This document shows, piece by piece, positions 8,788 to 17,816 of a DNA stretch of 53,392 bases. Within the stretch, counting starts at the first letter, position 1. Each line of letters begins with the position of its first letter. The stretch lies in the NCBI RefSeq assembly GCF_000282355.1, contig NZ_AKJL01000087.1:1-53392 (forward strand), written 5' to 3'. A model generated the notes under the pieces. That model worked only from the letters and a program-made list of their open reading frames with translations. It was not told the DNA's origin and made no database searches. A program made the position numbers and the translations under genes. The stretch is from Pseudomonas sp. GM49. Its GTDB lineage: Bacteria; Pseudomonadota; Gammaproteobacteria; Pseudomonadales; Pseudomonadaceae.

Positions 8788-9501
8788 TCATGGGCACCAG
8801 TAAATCTCTAACGTGGGTTGCAGGAATGCGCGAACCGGCATTGCGGCGACATCGTCACCCGCCAGTGCGGTACTCAGGGTGGTCAACTTGGACTGACCGG
8901 AAATCGACAGAACTTTGTGCTTGGCCGAGGCCAGCAGCGCGCGGCTCATGGTCAGGCGCTGATGCGGCACGGTTGGCGCCAGCATCGGCCAGCAACGACG
9001 GACACCGTCGGCCTGCAATGCTTCGGCAAGGTTCGGACTGTTGGGGAACAGCGACGCGGTGTGGCCGTCATCGCCCATGCCGAGGATCAGCACGTCGATC
9101 ACCGGCAGTTCGGACAGCAAACGGTCCGCCTGCTCGGCAGCCTGTTCAAGGTTGGCACTGGCGCTGTACAGACTCAGGAATTGCGCCTTGGCCGCCTGAC
9201 CTTGCAACAGATAACGCTTGATCAGGCCGGCGTTGCTGTCGGCGTGTTCGACCGGCACCCAGCGTTCGTCGGCCAGGCTGATCACCACATTCGACCAGTC
9301 CAGCGTCTGCCTGGCCAGGTGCTGGAAAAACGCCACCGGGCTGCGGCCACCGGAAACCACCAGGGTCGCAGTGCCCCGGGCTTCGATCGCGTCGCTCAAT
9401 TGTTTGGCCACATTCAGTGCCAAACCTTCGGCCAGCAACACCGGGCTCTTGAACGCATGGGCGCTGACGCCCTGCGGCAGTTTCAGTTTAGATATCGCCA
9501 T
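8788..9501 (-). CDS. pgl: 6-phosphogluconolactonase
   Basis: This 237-residue DevB/Pgl-type lactonase hydrolyses 6-phosphogluconolactone from Zwf to 6-phosphogluconate. Visible family motifs are VSGGRSP near residue 48, LADERWVP near 78 and the [13 protein letters not shown] loop near 140. Its start overlaps the end of zwf by 14 bases, so translation is probably coupled. Confidence 0.95.
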   Translation of the reverse strand: MAISKLKLPQGVSAHAFKSPVLLAEGLALNVAKQLSDAIEARGTATLVVSGGRSPVAFFQHLARQTLDWSNVVISLADERWVPVEHADSNAGLIKRYLLQGQAAKAQFLSLYSASANLEQAAEQADRLLSELPVIDVLILGMGDDGHTASLFPNSPNLAEALQADGVRRCWPMLAPTVPHQRLTMSRALLASAKHKVLSISGQSKLTTLSTALAGDDVAAMPVRAFLQPTLEIYWCP

Positions 9502-10957
9502 ACCACGACCTCCCGTCCCGCGTGATCAGAGCAATGGAGCTCATCGGCCCCCAGGACCCGGCCGCGTACGGCTTGGGCGCATCACCGGATTTCTTCCACC
9601 CGGCGATCAACTGGTCACACCACTTCCACGCGGCTTCGATTTCATCTTTACGGACAAACAGGTTCTGATTGCCGCGCATCACTTCCAGCAACAACCGTTC
9701 GTAGGCATCGGGAATCCGTGCGCTGCTCCAGGTGTCGGAAAAATTCAGCTGCAACGGACCGCTGCGCAGCTGCATGCCTTTGTCCAGGCCTTGGTCTTTG
9801 GTCATGACACGCAAGGAAATGCCTTCGTCCGGTTGCAGGCGGATAATCAGCTTGTTGCTGATTTGCAGGCGCTGCTCGGGAGCGAAAATGTAGTGCGACG
9901 GTTCCTTGAAGTGGATGACGATCTGCGACAGCTTCTGCGGCATGCGCTTGCCGGTACGCAGGTAAAACGGCACGCCTGCCCAGCGCCAGTTGCGGATGTC
10001 GGCACGCAGGGCGACAAAGGTTTCGGTGTCGCTCTGGGTGTTGGAATTGGGTTCTTCCAGGTACCCCGGCACCGCTTTGCCTTCGCTGTAGCCGGCGATG
10101 TACTGGCCGCGCACCACCTGAGTGGTCAGGCCTTCCGGGCTGATCGGCGCCAGGGCCTTGAGCACTTTGACCTTCTCGTCACGGATGCTGTCGGCGGACA
10201 GGTCGGCCGGCGGGTCCATGGCGATCAGGCAGAGCAGTTGCAACAGGTGATTCTGAATCATGTCCCGCAGCTGGCCGGCCTTGTCGAAGTAGCCCCAACG
10301 GCCTTCGATGCCAACCTTCTCGGCCACGGTGATTTCCACGTGGGAAATGTAATTCTGGTTCCACTGGGTTTCGAACAGGCTGTTGGCGAAACGCAGGGCG
10401 ATCAGGTTCTGGACGGTTTCCTTGCCCAGATAATGGTCGATGCGGTAGGTGCGGTTCTCCGGGAAGAATTGCGCCACGGCGTCGTTGACCTTGCGCGAGG
10501 ATTCCAGGTCCGAGCCGATGGGCTTTTCCAGCACCACACGGGTGTTTTGCGCCAGACCGACCTTGGCCAGGTTCTCGCAAATCGCGCCGTAGACGGCTGC
10601 CGGCGTGGCGAAGTAGGCAATGACACGTTGCGTGGCACCGGCAACTTCGGCCAGGGCCACATAATCTTCGGACTTGAGGAAATCGACGTGCAGGTAACTC
10701 AGGCGCGCCAGAAAACGCTCGACCACGGCTTCGTCCAGCTCTTTGGCACCGACATAGCGGCGCAGCTCGGCGGCGATGAACGCCAGGTGTTCCTGCTCGC
10801 TGCCAGCCTCACGGGCCAGCGCGATGATGCGCGTGTCCTCGTGCAGCAGGCCGGCACCGTCAAGTTGATAGAGGGCAGGAAACAGCTTGCGCAAGGCCAG
10901 ATCGCCAAGGGCGCCGAACAAGGCAAAGGTGCACGGTTCAACCGTAATCGAGAGCAT
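9488..10957 (-). CDS. zwf: Glucose-6-phosphate 1-dehydrogenase
   Basis: Zwf oxidises glucose-6-phosphate to the lactone with NAD(P)+. The 489-residue protein has the dinucleotide motif GALGDLA (15-21), EKPIG (144-148) and the active-site segment RIDHYLGKE (172-180). It is the first gene of zwf-pgl-eda and is divergent from hexR. A HexR-type palindrome lies about 66 bases upstream of the start, and an AAGAACAA motif lies five bases before the ATG. Control by HexR (relieved by KDPG) and by Hfq/Crc is therefore likely. Confidence 0.97.
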   Translation of the reverse strand: MLSITVEPCTFALFGALGDLALRKLFPALYQLDGAGLLHEDTRIIALAREAGSEQEHLAFIAAELRRYVGAKELDEAVVERFLARLSYLHVDFLKSEDYVALAEVAGATQRVIAYFATPAAVYGAICENLAKVGLAQNTRVVLEKPIGSDLESSRKVNDAVAQFFPENRTYRIDHYLGKETVQNLIALRFANSLFETQWNQNYISHVEITVAEKVGIEGRWGYFDKAGQLRDMIQNHLLQLLCLIAMDPPADLSADSIRDEKVKVLKALAPISPEGLTTQVVRGQYIAGYSEGKAVPGYLEEPNSNTQSDTETFVALRADIRNWRWAGVPFYLRTGKRMPQKLSQIVIHFKEPSHYIFAPEQRLQISNKLIIRLQPDEGISLRVMTKDQGLDKGMQLRSGPLQLNFSDTWSSARIPDAYERLLLEVMRGNQNLFVRKDEIEAAWKWCDQLIAGWKKSGDAPKPYAAGSWGPMSSIALITRDGRSWYGDI

Positions 10958-10962
10958 GATGT

Positions 10963-10970
10963 TTGTTCTT
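10963..10970 (-). promoter_or_regulatory. Hfq/Crc-type A-rich motif in zwf leader
   Basis: The minus strand reads AAGAACAA, an exact AANAANAA match, ending five bases before the zwf start codon where it would block ribosome entry. Confidence 0.55.
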
Positions 10971-11022
10971 TTATCAAGTTAAGCTACAAATACCTTTTTT
11001 CAAGGCATCACTCAAGGGAAAA

Positions 11023-11038
11023 TGTAGTAATAACCACA
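11023..11038. promoter_or_regulatory. HexR operator upstream of zwf
   Basis: TGTAGT-N4-ACCACA is an inverted repeat with one T/C substitution between arms. It lies between the divergent zwf and hexR genes. HexR of Pseudomonas is known to repress zwf and to bind TTGT/ACAA-type palindromes. Confidence 0.7.
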
Positions 11039-11176
11039 ACATTTTCGCAAAATACAGATTCCGAGTGGTGGTCGGTCGGAGCCATCAGTAGGATAGGCCA
11101 CCGTTACGGGCCTCACCAAAGGCCCTTTTTGCATTAGCCGCGCGCTTATCGGCGCCGGTGAATCAAGGAATCCCAT

Positions 11177-12046
11177 ATGGACCGCGTGCGAAATTTACTG
11201 GAACAAATCCAGAATCGCCTTGAAGAGCTGAACAAGGCCGAGCGCAAAGTCGCCGAGGTGATCCTGCTCAACCCGCAGCAGGCTACCCGGTTCAGTATCG
11301 CCGCCCTCGCTCAGGCTGCTTCGGTCAGTGAACCGACGGTCAACCGTTTCTGCCGTTCGTTCGGCGTCAGCGGTTACCCCGAGCTCAAACTGCAATTGGC
11401 GCAAAGCCTGGCCAGTGGCGCCGCGTATGTCAGCCGCGCGGTGGAAGCCGACGACAACCCTGAAGCCTATACCCAGAAGATCTTCGGCAGCGCCATCGCC
11501 TCGCTGGACAGCGCCTGCCAGGCCCTGGACCCGAACCTGATCAGCCGCGCTGTCGACCTGTTGATCCAGGCGCGGCAGATCCACTTCTTCGGCCTCGGCG
11601 CCTCGGCCCCGGTGGCACTGGATGCGCAGCACAAGTTCTTCCGCTTTAACCTCGCCGTCACCGCCCACGCGGACGTGCTGATGCAGCGCATGATTGCCTC
11701 GGTGGCGCATACCGGCGAATTGTTCGTGATCATTTCCTACACCGGCCGCACCCGCGAACTGGTGGAAGTGGCGCGCATCGCCCGGGAAAACGGCGCCTCG
11801 GTCCTTGGCCTGACCGCCGAGAACTCGCCATTGGCCAAGGCCAGCACCCTGAGCCTGAACATCCCGCTGCCGGAGGACACCGACATCTACATGCCGATGA
11901 CTTCGCGGATCATTCAGTTGACCGTGCTGGACGTGCTCGCCACCGGCATGACGTTGCGCCGGGGCGTGGATTTCCAGCCGCATTTGCGCAAGATCAAGGA
12001 GAGCTTGAATGCAAGCCGGTATCCCGTTGGGGATGAGTTTAATTAA
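11177..12046 (+). CDS. hexR: HexR, RpiR-family repressor of glucose catabolism
   Basis: This 289-residue regulator has an N-terminal RpiR helix-turn-helix (about 1-77; [20 protein letters not shown] is the recognition region) and a C-terminal SIS sugar-phosphate domain (about 120-250; [11 protein letters not shown] and ISYTGRTRE). In Pseudomonas, HexR represses zwf, edd and gap and is released by KDPG. All three target promoters lie in this window and carry matching palindromes. It is divergent from zwf, as in P. aeruginosa and P. putida. Confidence 0.96.
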   Translation: MDRVRNLLEQIQNRLEELNKAERKVAEVILLNPQQATRFSIAALAQAASVSEPTVNRFCRSFGVSGYPELKLQLAQSLASGAAYVSRAVEADDNPEAYTQKIFGSAIASLDSACQALDPNLISRAVDLLIQARQIHFFGLGASAPVALDAQHKFFRFNLAVTAHADVLMQRMIASVAHTGELFVIISYTGRTRELVEVARIARENGASVLGLTAENSPLAKASTLSLNIPLPEDTDIYMPMTSRIIQLTVLDVLATGMTLRRGVDFQPHLRKIKESLNASRYPVGDEFN

Positions 12047-12075
12047 TCCAGCATCTCCATCGCCCTGAATGGCCT

Positions 12076-12142
12076 CATCGCGAGCAAGCTCGCTCCCACA
12101 GGGGAATGCATTCCAAATGTGGGAGCGAGCTTGCTCGCGATG
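12076..12142. repeat. REPIN (inverted REP pair)
   Basis: Two GCGAGCAAGCTCGC REP arms lie tail to tail with only 17 bases between the TCCCACA ends, between the convergent hexR and mutarotase genes. The hairpin may serve as a shared 3' end. Confidence 0.8.
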
Positions 12143-12171
12143 GCGGTATACGGAGCACCACAGATGCTGAG

Positions 12172-13026
12172 CTAAACCCCCACCCGCGCCTGCAAACTCA
12201 AATGCGCCCGCTCCCCCGGTTTCAGGCACAGGCTGTCGGTGCCGCCGCTTGCTGCCTCTACGCAAACGAATTCGGATATCTCGTTCCAAGTCACGCCAAG
12301 CAATGGCCGCGAGCCGGGATGCCACACCACCGTGTCGGCCGTTTCACCCGTATCGATGCGCAGCGCCCGCTGCCAGGCATGGTCATTGAGTTGTAATTCA
12401 CCGTCGTGCTGGAACACCCGCTGACAACCGCCGTCCACGCGTAATTCGCCTTCCTGCTGACAAACCTGTCGGTTCAACTGGTCGTAACCCTGCGCACCTT
12501 CGAGCCCAGACAGCGCTACCTCGCTGACATCGCCAATACGCCAGTACGCATGCAAAGCCTGGCTCAACTGGCACGGCATGTCATCCTGATGCTCGGTGCT
12601 CAGGCGCAACTCCATGCGCTCACCCAGGTGCGCGTGCAGGTCTACCTGCCAGTCGCACAACTTCAGTTGCCAGTGCAAACGCACGCCATCGTCGCCACTG
12701 TTGCTGTCGAGCAGTTTCCAGTCGAGCAATCGGGCCCAGCCATGGGACGGCCAGGCGTTTTCGCTCGGATGCCGGCCATACCACGGCCAACACACCGGCA
12801 CGCCACCGCGAATGGCACCGACCTGCGGCCACTTCGCCGCGCACCACAGCCAGGGCTTTTGTCCCTTGGGCTGGAAGTGCAACAACTGCGCCCCCTGACG
12901 ACTGAACACCGCCTGACACAGCGGATGATCGATCACCAGCACGTCGCGCATCTGATAGCGCTCCCACGCGAACACGGAACGCTCGCGCAAGGATTTGAAG
13001 AAGCGTTGTAGCGGATGCTCAAGCAT
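12172..13026 (-). CDS. D-hexose-6-phosphate mutarotase (YeaD-like)
   Basis: This 284-residue aldose 1-epimerase superfamily protein has the YeaD-type motifs GGVPVCWPWYGRHP and SHGWAR (candidate catalytic His) and an acidic residue in the C-terminal half. Family members interconvert alpha and beta anomers of hexose-6-phosphates, here probably feeding beta-glucose-6-phosphate to Zwf. It lies between hexR and oprB and faces the sugar transport genes. The start is weakly supported (CAGGAT upstream). A possible internal start at MRDVLV would give a shorter product. Confidence 0.85.
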   Translation of the reverse strand: MLEHPLQRFFKSLRERSVFAWERYQMRDVLVIDHPLCQAVFSRQGAQLLHFQPKGQKPWLWCAAKWPQVGAIRGGVPVCWPWYGRHPSENAWPSHGWARLLDWKLLDSNSGDDGVRLHWQLKLCDWQVDLHAHLGERMELRLSTEHQDDMPCQLSQALHAYWRIGDVSEVALSGLEGAQGYDQLNRQVCQQEGELRVDGGCQRVFQHDGELQLNDHAWQRALRIDTGETADTVVWHPGSRPLLGVTWNEISEFVCVEAASGGTDSLCLKPGERAHLSLQARVGV

Positions 13027-13071
13027 GTGCCACGATCCTGAAAATCATCTGTCACCGGGGTGCGCGGCCCG

Positions 13072-13102
13072 CAAAAAAAAGCGGACAGCCATGGCTGTCC
13101 GC
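13072..13102 (-). terminator. Intrinsic terminator of oprB
   Basis: GCGGACAGCC/GGCTGTCCGC form a perfect stem, and on the minus strand it is followed by eight T residues. It lies 38 bases past the oprB stop, ahead of the mutarotase gene on the same strand. Confidence 0.92.
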
Positions 13103-13140
13103 AAATATGCGCACATGGAGAGAAGCTTATCGCAGACGCG

Positions 13141-14487
13141 TCAGAACACCGACTGAATTTTCAGGCCAGCCACCAGCGCGTTGTCGACTTGATCCACACC
13201 CCCCGGGTGCGTGATGTATTGCAGGTTGGGACGCACGGTCAGCCAGTTGGTTACGTGGAAACCGTAGTTGAGCTCGTAGTTGTATTCGGTTTCACGAATG
13301 GGCGAGAACAGCGGATTATTGTAGTCCGAAACACCGTTGGCTGCGTTAGTCAGCTCGGCGTTTTTCTTCACGTCATCGTTGACATGGATACGGGCGAAAC
13401 CGATACCCATGTCATCCTTCGGACGCGCGTCGAACGGGCCCTTGTACACGAACATCAGCGACTGGTAGTTGTCGACGACGTTAGTGTCCTTGTCATGGAA
13501 GGTGGCGTTGGCGGCGATGTTCAGACCGCGAGAAGCGTCACCGTTGTGACTGGTGAGTTGCTGCTGCGCGACGAACCAGTAGCCGTGCTTGCTATCGTGG
13601 ACGCGGAATGCGTTGCCGGTGGTCGCTGCGTCCTGACCGTTGTCGTCCTTGAGAACGTCATCAGCAGGGGCTGTGCTTTTGTAGTAACCGACACGGTATT
13701 CACCCGGCAGGCTGTTGACCTTCGGCGACCAGACCAGCTCGACCGGCAAAACGGTGCCAGCTGTACCGCTGCCGCTGAGCTTGAAGCCGTTTCCGTGCTC
13801 CAGTTGCGACGGGTTCTGGTTGTACGCGCCAATCTGGGCGTAGAGCTCGTCGTTGATGTTGTACTTCACGCGGATCGCCGCCTGGCTGACCGGCCAGTTG
13901 AACCAGACGTTGGTGGCCCAGTTACCCACCTGGGATCCGCAGAACGCCAGGTTCTGGAATTCGCACGGGAAGGTGTTGAAGTCTTCACCTTCGCCGAAGT
14001 AACCGGCCTTGACGTCCAGTTTGTTGTCGAAGAACTGGTGCTGAATCCACAACTGGGTCAGACGCACCATATGGCCACGACCGAAGACTTCCTGGGAGGA
14101 ACTCAGGGTGCCGGCACGCGGGTCGCCGATACGATCGTTGGAGATGTTCTCGCCGTTACGGTTGGTGAGCTGGATCTTGGCCTGGGTGTTATCCCAGCCG
14201 AACAGTTTTTCCAGGTCCAGCGCCGCGCCCAGGCCGAACTGGTCGGCGTAGCGCGCGGTCTTGTCATCGTTGAAACCGCCATGCAGATTGCCGCCGACTT
14301 CACCGACGTAGTCCATCTTGATGTCGATGCCTTGCTCGATCAGCTTGGTACGCTCGCCACCCCAGTCGCCCGTCATCCACTTGGAGTCGGAGCTGAACGC
14401 TTCATCGGCCATCGCATTGCCGGCCAGAACCAGTGCTGCCGCTGCTGACACTTGGCAGATCAACCGGGCCTTGTTCTTCATCTTCAT
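13141..14487 (-). CDS. oprB: Carbohydrate-selective porin OprB
   Basis: This 448-residue outer-membrane porin has a Sec signal peptide (MKMKNKARL, hydrophobic AAAALVLAG, cleavage after AMA at about residue 28). Family features are the SKWMTGDWGGERTKL segment after the mature N-terminus, aromatic-rich beta-strand repeats and a C-terminal Phe (IQSVF), the usual signal for barrel assembly. OprB is the outer-membrane glucose channel. It is downstream of gltK on the same strand but separated from it by a REPIN. An A-rich Hfq/Crc motif and a partial copy of the gltB promoter element lie upstream, so it probably has its own sugar-responsive promoter. Confidence 0.95.
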   Translation of the reverse strand: MKMKNKARLICQVSAAAALVLAGNAMADEAFSSDSKWMTGDWGGERTKLIEQGIDIKMDYVGEVGGNLHGGFNDDKTARYADQFGLGAALDLEKLFGWDNTQAKIQLTNRNGENISNDRIGDPRAGTLSSSQEVFGRGHMVRLTQLWIQHQFFDNKLDVKAGYFGEGEDFNTFPCEFQNLAFCGSQVGNWATNVWFNWPVSQAAIRVKYNINDELYAQIGAYNQNPSQLEHGNGFKLSGSGTAGTVLPVELVWSPKVNSLPGEYRVGYYKSTAPADDVLKDDNGQDAATTGNAFRVHDSKHGYWFVAQQQLTSHNGDASRGLNIAANATFHDKDTNVVDNYQSLMFVYKGPFDARPKDDMGIGFARIHVNDDVKKNAELTNAANGVSDYNNPLFSPIRETEYNYELNYGFHVTNWLTVRPNLQYITHPGGVDQVDNALVAGLKIQSVF

Positions 14488-14502
14488 CCCTACATCCTCG
14501 TT

Positions 14503-14510
14503 TTATTGTT
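14503..14510 (-). promoter_or_regulatory. Hfq/Crc-type A-rich motif in oprB leader
   Basis: The minus strand reads AACAATAA, an AANAANAA match, 16-23 bases before the oprB start and just upstream of the AGGATG ribosome site. Confidence 0.55.
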
Positions 14511-14534
14511 ATTAACTTTTCTTTTTTTAACGCG

Positions 14535-14561
14535 GTTACAACGGTTGCGACGGATGTCTCC
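14535..14561 (-). promoter_or_regulatory. Partial copy of the gltB/AGE promoter element before oprB
   Basis: On the plus strand the sequence is GTTACAACGGT-N7-GATGTCTCC. It matches GTAACGAAGGG-N7-TATGTCACC of the gltB and AGE promoters at 14 of 20 defined positions with the same N7 spacing. An AT-rich TTAATAA (minus strand) lies near the expected -10 position. The third arm (GTTACA) is missing. Confidence 0.4.
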
Positions 14562-14581
14562 ACCCGACGCATATCCCCCCC

Positions 14582-14694
14582 TGTAGGAGCGAGCTTGCTC
14601 GCGATGGTCTCAATTGCACCGCGTTCACCCAGTCGGTGCACGTCATCGTTAACGTCCATCGCGAGCAATCGAGCGTCGACCGGCTGCTCCTACA
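14582..14694. repeat. REPIN with a disrupted right arm
   Basis: The left arm is an intact TGTAGGAGCGAG-type REP. The right arm starts as CATCGCGAGCA and ends in CTCCTACA, but the centre is replaced by about 16 bases of unrelated sequence (TCGAGCGTCGACCGG region), so the arm no longer folds on itself. Confidence 0.75.
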
Positions 14695-14704
14695 GTCTTG
14701 TTCT

Positions 14705-15865
14705 TCAGCGGCTTTTGAATTGCGCTACGTTGGCAGCGTGAGTCTCCGCTTTTGGCACACCGGCAACCCCCAGCCGCTCCCCGCTCTTGGCATCGAACAG
14801 CAGAACTTTCGCCGGATCGAATTGCAGGGTCAGGGTCTCGCCCACCGCCGGCGCCACGTCCGGTGCCAGGCGGCAGCAGACCTTGGTGTCGTTGAGGTTG
14901 ACGAATACCAGAGTGTCGGGACCGGTCGGTTCGGTGACCTGGACTTCGGCACGAATGGTCGGCAAGCCATTCGCATCGCCGTTGGCCAGAATGATCTGTT
15001 CAGGGCGCATGCCGAGGATCACTTCACGATCTTCAAGACCGGCGTCCTGCATACCCAGCGGCAATTCGCAACGAGCCTGGCCGCTGTCGAGCAGCGCCAG
15101 CAGACGACCGTCCTTGCGCTGCAGGCGCAGCGGGATGAAGTTCATTGGCGGCGAGCCGATGAAGCTCGCCACGAACAGGTTGGCCGGGTTGTTGTAGATG
15201 TCTTTCGGCGTGCCGAACTGCTGGATGATCCCGTCCTTCATCACCGCCACCTTGTCGCCCAGGGTCATGGCTTCGATCTGGTCGTGGGTCACGTAGACCG
15301 TGGTGGTTTTCAGGCGCTGGTGCATCAGTTTCATTTCGGTGCGCATCTCGACCCGCAGCTTGGCGTCGAGGTTGGACAGTGGTTCGTCGAACAGATAAAT
15401 CTTCGGCCGCCGCGCCAATGCACGGCCCATCGCCACACGTTGCTGCTGGCCACCGGAGAGCTGGCCAGGCTTGCGACTGAGCAGGTGCTCGATCTGCAAC
15501 AGCTTGGAAACCCGAGCGACTTCTTCGTCGATTTCGGCCGTCGGCATTTTGCGAATCTTCAGGCCGAAGGCGATGTTGTCGCGCACGCTCATGGTCGGGT
15601 ACAGCGCGTAGGACTGGAACACCATGGCGATGTCGCGATCCTTGGGGCTCATGCCGCTGATGTCGGCGTCGTCCACCAGGATCGCGCCGCCGCTGATGGT
15701 TTCCAGGCCGGCGATGCAGTTCATCAAGGTCGACTTGCCGCAGCCCGACGGGCCGACCAGGATCAGGAACTCACCGTCATCGATTTTCAGTTCGATGTTT
15801 TTCAGGGTGTCCGGCAGGCCGGGGCCGTAGGTCTTGTTGACGTTGCGTAATTCGAGAGTTGCCAT
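14705..15865 (-). CDS. gltK: Glucose ABC transporter ATP-binding protein
   Basis: This 386-residue MalK/UgpC-type ATPase has Walker [10 protein letters not shown] (38-46), signature LSGGQQQR, Walker [12 protein letters not shown] and a C-terminal TOBE regulatory domain from about residue 240. It energises glucose uptake at the inner membrane with GltF and GltG. It ends gltBFGK and starts four bases after gltG. The order matches PA3190-PA3187. Confidence 0.93.
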   Translation of the reverse strand: MATLELRNVNKTYGPGLPDTLKNIELKIDDGEFLILVGPSGCGKSTLMNCIAGLETISGGAILVDDADISGMSPKDRDIAMVFQSYALYPTMSVRDNIAFGLKIRKMPTAEIDEEVARVSKLLQIEHLLSRKPGQLSGGQQQRVAMGRALARRPKIYLFDEPLSNLDAKLRVEMRTEMKLMHQRLKTTTVYVTHDQIEAMTLGDKVAVMKDGIIQQFGTPKDIYNNPANLFVASFIGSPPMNFIPLRLQRKDGRLLALLDSGQARCELPLGMQDAGLEDREVILGMRPEQIILANGDANGLPTIRAEVQVTEPTGPDTLVFVNLNDTKVCCRLAPDVAPAVGETLTLQFDPAKVLLFDAKSGERLGVAGVPKAETHAANVAQFKSR

Positions 15866-15869
15866 TTTT

Positions 15870-16715
15870 CTACCCCTTGACCGCGCCGGACGTCAGCCCA
15901 CGCAGGAAATACTTGCCAGCGAATATGTAGACCAGCAGTGTCGGCAGCCCGGCGATCATCGCGGCGGCCATATCAACGTTGTATTCCTTGGCCCCGGTGC
16001 TGGTGTTGACCAGGTTGTTCAGGGCCACGGTAATTGGCTGGGCGTCGCCACTGGCGAACACCACGCCGAACAGGAAGTCATTCCAGATCTGGGTGAACTG
16101 CCAGATCAGGCAGACCATCACGATGGGGATCGACATCGGCAGCAGGATCTTCAGGAAGATCGTGAAGAAGCCCGCGCCATCGAGCCTTGCGGCCTTGACC
16201 AGCGCATCCGGAATGCTCACGTAGTAGTTGCGGAAGAACAGCGTGGTGAACGCCAGGCCGTAGACCACGTGCACCAGCACAAGGCCGGTGGTGGTGTTGG
16301 CCAGGCCGAACTTGCCGAGGGTGAACGAGGCCGGCAACAGCACGGTCTGGAATGGCAGGAAGCAACCGAACAACAGCAGGCCGAAGAACAGTTGCGAGCC
16401 ACGGAAGCGCCACATCGACAACACGTAGCCGTTCATCGCGCCGATGAAGGTAGAAATCAAAACCGCCGGCACGGTGATCTTCACCGAGTTCCAGAAGTAG
16501 CCGCCGACCACGTCCCAGGCCTTGATCCAGCCGATGCCGTCGATCACGGTCGGCCAGCTCAACAGGTTGCCGGTGCGGATGTCTTCCGGGGATTTGAAAC
16601 TGGTCAGCAGCATCACCACCAGCGGGATCAGGTACACCGCAGCCGCCAGCAACAGGGTTGCGTAGATCGCAATGCGGCTGAAGCTCAAGGCTGGCTTGCC
16701 GAGTTGATTAGTCAT
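15870..16715 (-). CDS. gltG: Glucose ABC transporter permease GltG
   Basis: This 281-residue inner-membrane permease of the MalG type has about six membrane segments. The EAA-loop region (VKAARLDGAGFFTIFLKILLPMS, near 190) is where the ATPase docks. Its first codons overlap gltF by eight bases, indicating translational coupling. Confidence 0.93.
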   Translation of the reverse strand: MTNQLGKPALSFSRIAIYATLLLAAAVYLIPLVVMLLTSFKSPEDIRTGNLLSWPTVIDGIGWIKAWDVVGGYFWNSVKITVPAVLISTFIGAMNGYVLSMWRFRGSQLFFGLLLFGCFLPFQTVLLPASFTLGKFGLANTTTGLVLVHVVYGLAFTTLFFRNYYVSIPDALVKAARLDGAGFFTIFLKILLPMSIPIVMVCLIWQFTQIWNDFLFGVVFASGDAQPITVALNNLVNTSTGAKEYNVDMAAAMIAGLPTLLVYIFAGKYFLRGLTSGAVKG

Positions 16716-17616
16716 GGCGTTTGCCTCGCAGCTCGGAGTACAGGTACGGCACGAGGATGGTCAGCACGGCACCGAGCATCAGCATGGCGCTGGCCGAACC
16801 GATGCCCATCTGGCCACGGCTGAAGGTGAAGGAATACATGAACATCGCCGGCAGGTCGGAGGAGTAACCCGGACCGCCCGCGGTCATCGCCGCGACCAGG
16901 TCGAAGCTCTTGATCGCGATGTGCGCCAGGATCATGAACGCACTGAAGAACACCGGGCGCAGGCTCGGCAGGACGATCTTCAGGTAGATGGTCGGCAGGC
17001 TCGCACCATCGACTTGCGCGGCACGGATGATCGATTGATCGACACCGCGCAGGCCGGCGAGGAACATCGCCATGACAAACCCGGAGGCTTGCCACACGGC
17101 GGCGATCACCAGGCAGTAGACGACGCGATCCTGATCCACCAGCCAGTCGAGACGGAAGCCTTCCCAGCCCCAGTCACGCAGCATCTTGTCCAGGCCAAGG
17201 CCGGGGTTGAGCAGCCATTTCCACGCGGTACCGGTGACGATCATCGACAGCGCCATCGGGTACAGGTAAACGGTGCGGATGAAGCCTTCCTTGCGAATGC
17301 GCTGGTCCAGCAGCACGGCGAGGAACACACCCAGCACCAGGCTGATGCCAATGAACATGCCGCCGAACACCGCGAGGTTCTTGCTCGCGACCCACCAGCG
17401 GTCGTTGTCCATCAGGCGCATGTATTGCTGCAGGCCAACCCACTTGTAGCTCGGCATGAAGCTGGAATTGGTGAAGGACAGAATGAACGTCCAGATGATG
17501 TAACCGTAGAAACCTACCAACACGATCAGCATGCTCGGCGCGAGTACCAACTTGGGTAGCCAGCGTTGCAGGGCATCGAACGGTGAGGCTTTGCTGAAAA
17601 CCGCCACAGAGCTCAT
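16708..17616 (-). CDS. gltF: Glucose ABC transporter permease GltF
   Basis: This 302-residue MalF-type permease starts at MSSVAVFSK. The frame stays open for another 132 bases upstream, but that extension runs through a REP element and is rejected. The protein has six predicted membrane segments and an EAA loop (RAAQVDGASLPTIYLKIVLPS). It overlaps gltG. A 200-base gap with a REPIN separates it from gltB. Confidence 0.92.
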   Translation of the reverse strand: MSSVAVFSKASPFDALQRWLPKLVLAPSMLIVLVGFYGYIIWTFILSFTNSSFMPSYKWVGLQQYMRLMDNDRWWVASKNLAVFGGMFIGISLVLGVFLAVLLDQRIRKEGFIRTVYLYPMALSMIVTGTAWKWLLNPGLGLDKMLRDWGWEGFRLDWLVDQDRVVYCLVIAAVWQASGFVMAMFLAGLRGVDQSIIRAAQVDGASLPTIYLKIVLPSLRPVFFSAFMILAHIAIKSFDLVAAMTAGGPGYSSDLPAMFMYSFTFSRGQMGIGSASAMLMLGAVLTILVPYLYSELRGKRHD

Positions 17617-17662
17617 CGGGATAATCCAGGTGGAGAAGTGAAATCCGGACAGAGTTCCCCCC

Positions 17663-17761
17663 TGTAGGAGCGAGCTTGCTCGCGATGGAATCAAGAACAC
17701 CGGGGTCTGTCTGGATGATCGCGGTGTTTGGTAGTCCATCGCGAGCAAGCTCGCTCCTACA
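17663..17761. repeat. REPIN between gltB and gltF
   Basis: Two TGTAGGAGCGAG-type REP arms lie inverted around a spacer of about 50 bases. Within an ABC operon, between binding-protein and permease genes, such a structure commonly protects the upstream mRNA from 3' decay. Confidence 0.85.
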
Positions 17762-17816
17762 ATGGGGCGGAGCTCTCTCTGGGGTTTGCCGCAGGATCAC
17801 CTGCGGCGATTACGAG

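Noticed and set aside
10963..10977. Second HexR-like site TTGT-N7-TCAA in the zwf leader
   Set aside because: One arm is imperfect, and the sequence is better explained as the A-rich AAGAACAA motif.
17617..17748. N-terminal extension of GltF
   Set aside because: The extra codons cross a REP element and lack family similarity; MSSVAVFSK is the better start.
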